DNA of 64,000 nucleotides, taken from contig CM077832.1 of assembly GCA_039720395.1 (NCBI GenBank), positions 30,174,303-30,238,302 of the forward strand. Reading direction: 5' to 3'. The notes beneath the pieces are model-generated. The model was not told the origin of the DNA. It was given only the letters and a program-made list of their open reading frames with translations, and made no database searches. A program made the translations under genes and the position numbers. Origin of the DNA: Liquidambar formosana. Lineage: Eukaryota > Streptophyta > Magnoliopsida > Saxifragales > Altingiaceae. This document shows positions 55,701 through 64,000 of this stretch, piece by piece. Positions within the stretch are counted from its first letter, which is position 1. The number at the start of each line of letters is the position of its first letter.

Positions 55701-58189
55701 GAAGGGTGTCTACGTGTAGGAGATATAGCTGTTTATGTAAGGCCTCGAGATCTGTGGTGGGTATTTGCAGCGCACGAGCGACAAACACGAGCGGCGCGGC
55801 CCGGGAAACAAGACGCTAGTGTCCTGTTTCTGTAACTCTGTTTTTTTTTTTCCTTGTGTATCTGTGACAAAAAGTAAATTAATTTCAGAAAAAACCCAAT
55901 TAAACAAACTTTAGATTATCAATTAAAATTTCAGAAAAAACCCAAATGAACCTAAAATTTTCAGATACATAATGAGAGAATTCAAATATGAACCTGAAAT
56001 TAAGATACCCAATTGAGGAAATTTAATTTATATGTTAAACTTAATAGAAATCACTTAGAAAAAAAATAATTATTATTCAAGTCCGTACAGTTGTGGGGCA
56101 ATTAGTTTTTTGAAACTTTCTAAAAGCATTAATGGCGAAAACAAGAAACATAATGCAGAAAACGAACCAGCCAGGCTGTGATAGTAGCTTGGTATAGCTG
56201 CAACAGAGAGAGAGAGAAAGAGACGGAGATGGAGGGAGAGAGAGAGATTGAACCTCTCTCTAGAACCTCTCTATCTAGTGAAAGGGATGAGAAGTCATTG
56301 CAAGGCTCAAAATCGACAGGTGTCCACCACCAGTATCACCTAGGCTCTCTCTCTTTCTCTCTCCCTTTCTGTCTGTTATCAATCAATATACTATGTAGCT
56401 GATCCTTGGTCTTGGTGTTACTGGGGACGAGTTTTTATGCCATTAAAATCTGTTCAAGTGAGCTGTTTTGATTCTCTGTCTTTTTTTTTTTTCCTCACAA
56501 TCGGTGGCCGGCTTTGTGGGTATCGTTTGCGGGTAATCCAAAGAGGGAAAGAGAGAGGGAGAGAAAAAAACAAAGAAGATAAAAGAGTACATTTGAATTT
56601 GAAACTTTGGATCCTGGGGTTTGGACTTTACAAATATATATGATGAAGAGTTCATATACTGATGGGAATATCAATACCTCGGCTCGTGTTTGTCTCCATT
56701 TTCTACCATCCAAAGCTTTGAGAGTTCATCTTCTTCAGATCATTTCATATGGGTAGCATCTCTTTTTTTTTTTCTTCCTCTTCTTCTTTTTAGAGAGAGA
56801 AGAGAAGCAGTTTTGAGAGATTGTGTCTGTGCAAGAGAGATGAAACTCACTTTGATTTTAAATATATACGAGGCTTGTTTACTCATATCTATCTGCTAGA
56901 ATCATATATCATGCAAAATACGATCGTTTTATAATGTAATATAAAGAGCCTAAGTGCCTAACCGATCGACTATTCGTTGTTTTTAACTTCAAAAGTAAAA
57001 CCACCGAAATCTCCAATCTTCTAAAGGATAGACGGCGAAAGAGGAAACGTGGTGCTGTGCTGATGCCATTCTGTGTTGTGTACTGTGTGATAATTACAGA
57101 CTTCTGAACGGTGGCAATCACAGGTTCCAAGTATCCCACGACTCATACAGCACGTGAGTATGCTGTGCGCATGGAGAAAAACATATATGTAATTGGGATG
57201 ATAATCAGGTAAGTACTGATATAATTTAGGAGAAATTAGCGATGCAATTGCCTTATTAAAGTTAATTCCCAAGAAGGATGCTTTGACTGTCAACTTGTTT
57301 TTGTTTGTAATAGTATATAGTAAAGTCAGTAGTCAGTTTGTTATAAGTCAATAGTTGGAGGAATTACTGCGAGAGGGTGGAATGCATTGGTAATTTCTCC
57401 TATAATTTATATCAACATTCGCATTGGGAGTTGTACTTTATGCATTAATAGGATCAATATAAGAGGTACAACTTTTAATGTATGGTACTGATATAACCTA
57501 GATCAATATATGCTGATGATAATATAATTGTATGTAATTATGATACAACCAGCTAAAGTGATATCACAAGTCAACAAAAGTTATGCAAAGGCATGTCTAT
57601 CTTACATGTTTATTTTAATTTTTTTAATTAAAGTAGAGAGCAACAATATCTCTAAAAGGTTAATTATCTGACTTTATAAAATAGATAACCCTTTTGAAGT
57701 TCTCCAAATATAATTAACCCTCTTGAATCTCTTAACTGGAATAGAGAAAGGATAGCTAGTCCTATAAAGAAAAAATAGCTAACTTTGTTAGAACAGTCAC
57801 TCGAATAAAGAATTCTCTATTTTAACTAATCCTATAAGAGAATTCTTTTGTCTCTTTCAGTTAAACAAGGAAGAGCTCTTATTAAGTCCTTCAAAATAGA
57901 GAAAAAATAACTAGTCTTATTAGAGGTGCTCGAGTATGCCCATTCTTCGTATACTTTATTAGCTTGTGATATTATTGATATGATATATATCACATTTACT
58001 AGCAAAGGTAATGATATTGGACTTTTTTTAACAGTCTTACTAATCCCAGCCAATGATGTGTCATGAAAGCAAAAGTGGACTAAAGAAACCTAATAACTTT
58101 AGTCTCAATTTTTTATGACACCATCATGAAAATTATTTTAGGGTATAATTTTAAGGCTCAATGGCATTTTCCAAGTTATAGCAGTGGGG

Positions 58190-58190
58190 G

Positions 58191-58241
<51 letters not shown>
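58190..58241. repeat. GT then GA compound microsatellite
   Basis: About 8 GT units followed by about 17 GA units. Confidence 0.9.
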
Positions 58242-58243
<2 letters not shown>

Positions 58244-58772
58244 GATAGAACAGAGGGACAAAGGTCACAGAGGTCGCTCCAGGGTACACCTCCACTAGTG
58301 AATGTGGGAGGTGATAAGATGGATCATAGTCCACCGCATCCCTTACTGACCGTAACTTTCGAACCTTCCAAAAGACACTTTGTCTGACACTTGTTTCAAT
58401 GGACCCCATCTCCGCCGTTGATCTGAGCCAAGGACAGAGACAGGCTGTCATTTCTGGGTCCATGCTTGCTTTCATATATATTCTATGGATTAGTTTTTTT
58501 TTTGCTTTGCAAATGTAATGAGTTAGGTTTAGGGTAGGATTATTTTCACTCTTTCTTATTCAATCCATATTTTCCGTCTTATTTTTAGACATTTTTTTTT
58601 TCCACTTTTACTCACACAAAGGTGTGAATTTAGCACAAAAATATGTGAAAATAGACCCATCCTTAGTTTTATGACCCTCTACTTGAGCTTTGTCCATGCT
58701 ACGTAATGTCTATGTAATGTCTATGACATAATTCTTTGTCACATTAGCATGCATTTTCCTTCTTTTTCCATT

Positions 58773-58777
58773 ATAAT
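58773..58777. repeat. target site duplication ATAAT, left copy (solo LTR 3)
   Basis: Exact match to 61462-61466. Confidence 0.9.
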
Positions 58778-61461
58778 TGTAATACCCGTAATTTTTAAAT
58801 AAGGTATTAAGGGTTGAATCTAAGGTTAACGTAGTTAATCCCTTGATTTGACGGATGATTACATGCATGGGTAATGCATGTGTATGATATTATGATGTTG
58901 GATGTATTTTGATGCTTGTGTTGGTGCATTGAGTATCTTTCGGGTGCGTTTAGCCTTATTTGCAACTTAAGGGTTTAAGCTGCTGAAATTTGGCTAAGTG
59001 TGGAAAAAAAAAAAAATGAATTTTCGTAAATCTTCGTTTTGAAGGATAATTTTTGGCGGTAATGGGAGTTTATAATATTATAAGACATTGGTGATTTTAT
59101 GGGATTTTATTAGCATGTTTGGATTGGGTTCCACACATGTTTGTTTTAGGAAAATCTGTCGGGAGACGGATTTTGTACTAAAACTTGGAAATGAGATTTT
59201 GATATATTGGGTATTTGATTTTTTTGATATTTTATTTGGATTCAAATGGGGGGTTATTTGCTTATTTTCATTAAATAACTTAAAGTAAAAGGATAATATA
59301 AAAATGGAGAAGATTTACTTAAATGTTTTTAATGAAATAAGGCAGTGTATGTGCTGAAGTGGATGTAGTTGACTACAAGTGCTATGTAGTCGACTACAAG
59401 TCATGATGTAGTCGACTACATCTTTCATGTAGTCGACTAAATGGGTCATTTTAGCATTCTGGAATGTTTAGTCGACTACACATTGCATGTAGTCGACTAT
59501 ATCACTCGGATTTGGCCAAAATCCATGTTTTTAAGTGGTGAAATGACGCATATGCCCCCACCCCTTTATATATACCCTTAAGCCCGATCTTGGAGGCTTG
59601 ATTTCTGGTTTTGGCTTGGGAGAGAGCTAGAGAGAGAGAGAGAGGACGTGGGGGAGAGAATGGGTGTTGGATGAGTTTCTTTCCTCAATTTCCATGGGGT
59701 TTTTGCATTTTTGGGTACTTTCTCTCCATTTCCAGCTAGGGTTCACTCTTGGATGGCATGGGGGAGCATCATTCATGGCATTTGGAGTTAGGGTTTTTTG
59801 TTTGGGCTCATACATGTGTTCTTGGAGCTTGCTCTTGGTGGGTTGAGCTCGGATTTCGTGAGATTGGGCATAGATGTTCATCCTCACCAATTCCTTTGCA
59901 TTTTAGAGGTATTTTCTCACACTTAAGGGTTAGGGTTTGTATTCTTTTTAGGGTTTATCAACTCATTCTCACATTTATGGGTTTATTTATGCATATTGGG
60001 TGTTTTGATGGTGGTTTGGAGTTGGAACCTCCATTATCTTCATCAACTAAGGCGTTTGGGAACTAGGGCTTGGTTTTGGAGCTTGCATGTGCACGCTAGG
60101 GCTTGGATTTCACACCCACAACACACAAGGATGCATTTTCCACACATTTGGTTGAGGTAGGTGCAATTTACATAGGGTTAAACTATTGACATGATAATAT
60201 GGTATATATTATCATAGTATTTGGTATTCTTGGGCCTAGAATATGTATATAAATGATGTGTGGAATAAATCTTGGAATAAGATTATGTGTATTTGATAAC
60301 ATAAATGGGATATTATGTTTATTTATGAGCTTGGGTTATTTTATACATTCTATGGAATAGAGATGTATGGATTTTATGGTTAATTTATATATTAATTGAT
60401 GTTTTTTATTATGATTTCAAGGCTATAATCATAATGAGAGTTTATGTTGTTTATCATCATTTTGGGTATAATTATGATGTTATTTGATTATGGGTTATAT
60501 ACCATATCTTGGAGATGATTTTGGTTAAAAATCATGTTATGGTTTATTGCATTGCATGTTGGGCATAATCATGCATTAAATGGATTTAATGAATACTGGG
60601 TAAAAGTATTGCATAAAAAGGGGTCATTGGAATTGGACTACTTGCAGTCAATGGGACTTTGCGGTGTTTTCCATTCCTTTGGTCCTGGGGTACTTTCCGG
60701 TTCCAGGTAGGAACCCTTGTGTTCCCGAATCAGAGGCTACTTTCCGGTTCCAGGTAGGAACCCTTGTGTTGTCCTCTTGGAGGTTGGGTTTAAATCCTCC
60801 GTTTCCGCGCGAAGACTCCTGCGGGAGTGGTTGGTAATTAATGGAATTAATGTAAATTGGACATGAGTCACATGCATTTGGTATCATGCATTATTCATTT
60901 TAAGTTATGGATTATAACTTATTTCGGATTTGTCATATACTTGGTTAGTATATACGGTTTTAAATGATATAATTGGTTTTAATTATATCATTGCTTTAGT
61001 TTACTATGTTAAATTGTATCTACTGAGTCATCGGACTCACGCCTATTATTTTAAATGTTTTTCAGCATTACAGGATATGAAGTTTACGCGGAGGCATACT
61101 TAATTGGGATTTATTAATGTATTTTCATCGGGAGAATATGTATTTCATTAATTTTATTGGGGCCGATGGCCAATGTAAATGTAAATTATATCAGGGTTGT
61201 AATTATAATTATTTAATGTTGTATACGTGGAATGCGATGCATGGGATGATACCACTTCCATGGATGACAGGGAATTTTATGTATGGATCTTTATAACAGG
61301 TTTCTCTCGATGGTATGTCCTATCTACGGATGGGTCATGCCGAAAATTTTTAAAATGGTTGAGGTTTTAACACGTGTCATCCATGTTTTATCAAAGGAAT
61401 TGTTAAAGAAAAAGCTTGTTTTATTATTTTGATCACGGCTTAATTAATTTGGGTCGTGACA
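58778..61461 (+). mobile_element. solo LTR 3 (2684 bp), near-copy of LTR 1
   Basis: It begins TGTAATACCCGTAATTTTT and ends GGGTCGTGACA, with a perfect ATAAT duplication. It matches 36976-39635 closely along the whole length, including the six palindromes (here 59365-59500), the TATA near 59565 and the 33-bp direct repeat near 60690-60770. The small differences, including a few indels, suggest that the two insertions came from closely related parents. Confidence 0.92.
59365..59500. promoter_or_regulatory. phased array of six GTAGTCGACTAC palindromes in solo LTR 3
   Basis: Sites start at 59365, 59386, 59408, 59429, 59468 and 59489: steps of 21, 22, 21, 39 and 21, identical to solo LTR 1. The first site has one TT change (GTAGTTGACTAC), as in LTR 1. 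Confidence 0.75.
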
Positions 61462-61466
61462 ATAAT
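61462..61466. repeat. target site duplication ATAAT, right copy (solo LTR 3)
   Basis: Exact match to 58773-58777. Confidence 0.9.
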
Positions 61467-64000
61467 TACTTCATTGTAATTATTTTTTATTATAGAACCT
61501 TCTTTCTCCATGATGTATCAAGCCAAAAAAACATTATATATGTTTTCCCTGACCAATAGATCATGATCCACACGAGCACTAATTGGGTGCGTGTGATGTA
61601 GATTGTACGTGTTAGTGATTTGATTGTTTATGTTTTTTCCCTCTCCTTTTTTTTTTTCTTTTTTTTTTCTGCCTTCAAAAAATAATATTAGAGATTTACA
61701 CAGAAGTACAACATATAAGATAAAGATTACAAGACCATGATCCAGTGGAGCTAGCACTAATGGGGGCGTGCCATGTCTAACACTCCCCAATTTAATATGG
61801 CGATTGGGCTAGAGATTTGGCTGTCTAGCTATGTTTTATTTAATGAAAAATACTATATAATACCAGGGGATTTACACCAAAGTACAACAAATATAAGAAT
61901 ATTAAATATATAAATAAATAAAATGAAAAGAGTGTAAACAAAAAGGAGAATAAAGGACAAAGCATAGTTTGATTAGCATAAAATGTCAGTTTGATTAAGA
62001 TTCGAAGTTCTTGAAGTTTACAAAGATGATACCCTTGCCACCTTCAATGTTAATAATGTATTTTCTTTAATGGATTAATTCTTTTCAATTAATAAGGATT
62101 TAGGGAACCTATAGGTGAAGAAGTTCTTGATTATTTGGCCCCAGTGGAATGACTTATGTTATATGAATTCCTTGAATTTTTTTTTTTTCTTTTCTTCCTA
62201 GCATGGGAATCTCTGACTAATCTTTTAGAACTTAGATAAAGTCACTCTACGTCACTTACTGCTGAGAATAAATCTGCCTGGTAACTATCTTAATCTCAAG
62301 AGAGAGTAGAAAATCAAACTCTAAACTTTCCGCCTTACAATTCAGAAATCACTAATTCACCTTTTAGATCTTTTTGAATTAAAAACTAAAATGCCAAAAA
62401 TTTAAGTTGCAAATATATATGACAAAGAGGGCAAAGGAGGTAAATTACGTCACTTACTAAATTAATTTCCCAAACCCACTTCACAATACTTTTTACTGCA
62501 ATTACAACTTGAATAATAAATTGGAGCTTCTAATTCTATTAAGCAATAGGCCAAGGAGGTAAATTAAGTTAACTATTCAACTACTTTCTAAAAGCAACTT
62601 CACAATAATTTTCCCAAATCATTAAGATGACCTTTATGGAAATGACCACTCCAAGTTGATCTTGACATCTCATATGGAGTGACCAACTAATAAATAATTC
62701 TTTAAAAATGATGACATTTTCCTAATTAATTAAAATTTGGAAGAAGCGGAATTTGGCATTTTTTTTTCCATCTAACGCCCACATTGCAAGTGTCACATGG
62801 TTGGATATTATAATAAAGGCTACTTTTAGCTTAGGCAAGGTACTACCTCCTTTGGCCCACAACTATAGGTTGTTTTTGACAAAACACGTATATTAAAAAA
62901 TATCATCATTGCTTTTGACTTACAACTACTCGTTAAACATTTTCTTCCAAAACTATTTTTCTCTATTTTGGAATTCAGTTGTGTTGAAAGTAATTTTAGA
63001 AATAATAAAGGGCAGTAGAGGAAAGTTAAAAAAAAAAAAAAAAAAAAAAATTCCAGACAACAACAATATATTTGCCTATTCAAATTGAACAAATAACTTG
63101 AGATACAAAAAATAACAAAAATTACTTATCTTTGTAGGACGGTGAAGTGAGTATTATTTTAGCCACCAAATCCTTTATATCATTTTAACATAATTTATAT
63201 GCACTATTACTAATGATTCATTAATTTTTTTATTTTATTTATACCAAACGAGGGATATCTGAAGCCGTAAAGCCTTACTAATTCTTCCATGATGCATAAA
63301 CCACTGGCAAGTCCATGCATCCGATAATGAAAAAGCGGAGATTCGAAATTTAGACCTATAATTTTGAGTCACGATCCTTTGCCATCTAAATTATGAACCA
63401 TCGCAAGTTAATGACTCGTTAATTAGTCCCAAAGAATTAGCATAATTTCACTTTGTTTCTACTGTACATATTTTACTAGTAAAGTATATAACTAGAATAT
63501 TTTAAAGTACGTGCAGTGCTCTCTCAAGCTCGGTGCCAGGAAACTTGGAGAAGGATGGGAATTCCCATAATCTAAATGGGAGCATCAGGACATAGGGAAG
63601 AAGCTATACCAAAAACCCAATATCATATCCTAGCCAAACTATATATATATTATGTATTACTATTATATATAAAGTACTATGCCAATAACAGGAGAGTTCT
63701 TGAAGAAAAAAAACTGGAGAAAGAAAAAGCCTCTTTTTTTTTTTTCTTTTCCTAAAAAAATTAATAAATGAAGCGGCCTACATTAAAATTCCACTTGTTT
63801 GACAAGTGGGTGGAGAATTCATTCCCAAAGGAGAGCCAGGATTGGTCTTCTTCAAATCATTTAGAGGCATCATCTCTCAATTATTTGGTCTTTGCATTGG
63901 GAATCATGTTTTATGATTTCCACTGTGATCAAATTCATATCTTCCTATGCTTTTCAATAATTAATGTTACATATGGCTGTATGTCCATAAACTCCTTATA
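61467..64000. other. AT-rich intergenic DNA to the window edge
   Basis: No gene is visible. ACTACCTCCTTTGGCCCACA near 62845 looks like a Stowaway-type end, but no partner was found. A poly-A tract lies at 63029-63050. Confidence 0.45.

Larger units (their letters stand above)
55701..58777. other. intergenic DNA with GA microsatellites
   Basis: No supported gene. GA-rich tracts lie at about 56205-56250, 56550-56580 and 58207-58241 (the last after a GT run from 58190), with a T-rich tract at 56480. Confidence 0.5.

Noticed and set aside
55503..55835. 110-aa plus-strand ORF upstream of the WD40 gene
   Set aside because: Runs through a GA microsatellite in the likely promoter and 5' UTR, with no homology that I recognise.

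Overview
This window looks like nuclear DNA of a dicot plant, probably one with a large repeat-rich genome. It is AT-rich, has GT-AG introns, long non-coding stretches, a G-type lectin receptor kinase, a plant WD40 gene and many plant transposon families. I cannot name the species. Only one gene looks intact: a seven-exon WD40 gene on the minus strand at 51049-55027. Almost everything else is mobile DNA or damaged genes.

Layout. 1-2.9 kb: nested small DNA transposons, with a hAT element (815-1906, 8-bp target duplication) carrying a Stowaway-like MITE and a 400-bp Mutator-type fold-back MITE. 2.9-5.2 kb: a G-type lectin receptor-like kinase on the minus strand, broken by a frameshift. 7.2-7.6 kb: a CACTA-type transposon end made of small palindromes. 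8.2-11.6 kb: two intron-containing gene fragments on the minus strand, mitochondrial-type aldehyde dehydrogenase (ALDH2) next to NADP-malic enzyme, both decayed.

12.1-28.5 kb: a 16.4-kb Ty3/gypsy LTR retrotransposon of the Tat type with a 5-bp target duplication (ACCAC). It carries decayed gag and pol (protease, RT, RNase H, extra archaeal-type RNase H, integrase), a long antisense ORF with a plant mobile domain, a 48-bp minisatellite and a captured F-box/DUF295 fragment. Its 5' LTR has lost its 3' end and the primer-binding site. Most nonsense codons fit C-to-T decay.

29.4-44.0 kb: a Helitron on the minus strand. Its 3' end (hairpin plus CTAG at 29446) is clear and its 5' end near 44002 is tentative. 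It encodes a broken Rep/helicase and a separate RPA70-like protein. A 2.66-kb solo LTR (36976-39635) splits the Rep/helicase gene. Two more solo LTRs of the same superfamily lie at 45856-48418 and 58778-61461, on either side of the WD40 gene. All three have perfect 5-bp target duplications. The two close copies carry six near-identical 12-bp palindromes phased at about 21 bp upstream of the TATA box; the divergent copy has a different palindrome set in the same place.

The best candidates for new biology are the phased and replaced palindrome arrays in the LTRs, the covarying stem in the retrotransposon minisatellite, and the antisense mobile-domain gene. The rest (44.0-45.8, 48.4-50.9, 55.0-58.8 and 61.5-64.0 kb) is mostly AT-rich non-coding DNA with MITEs and microsatellites.
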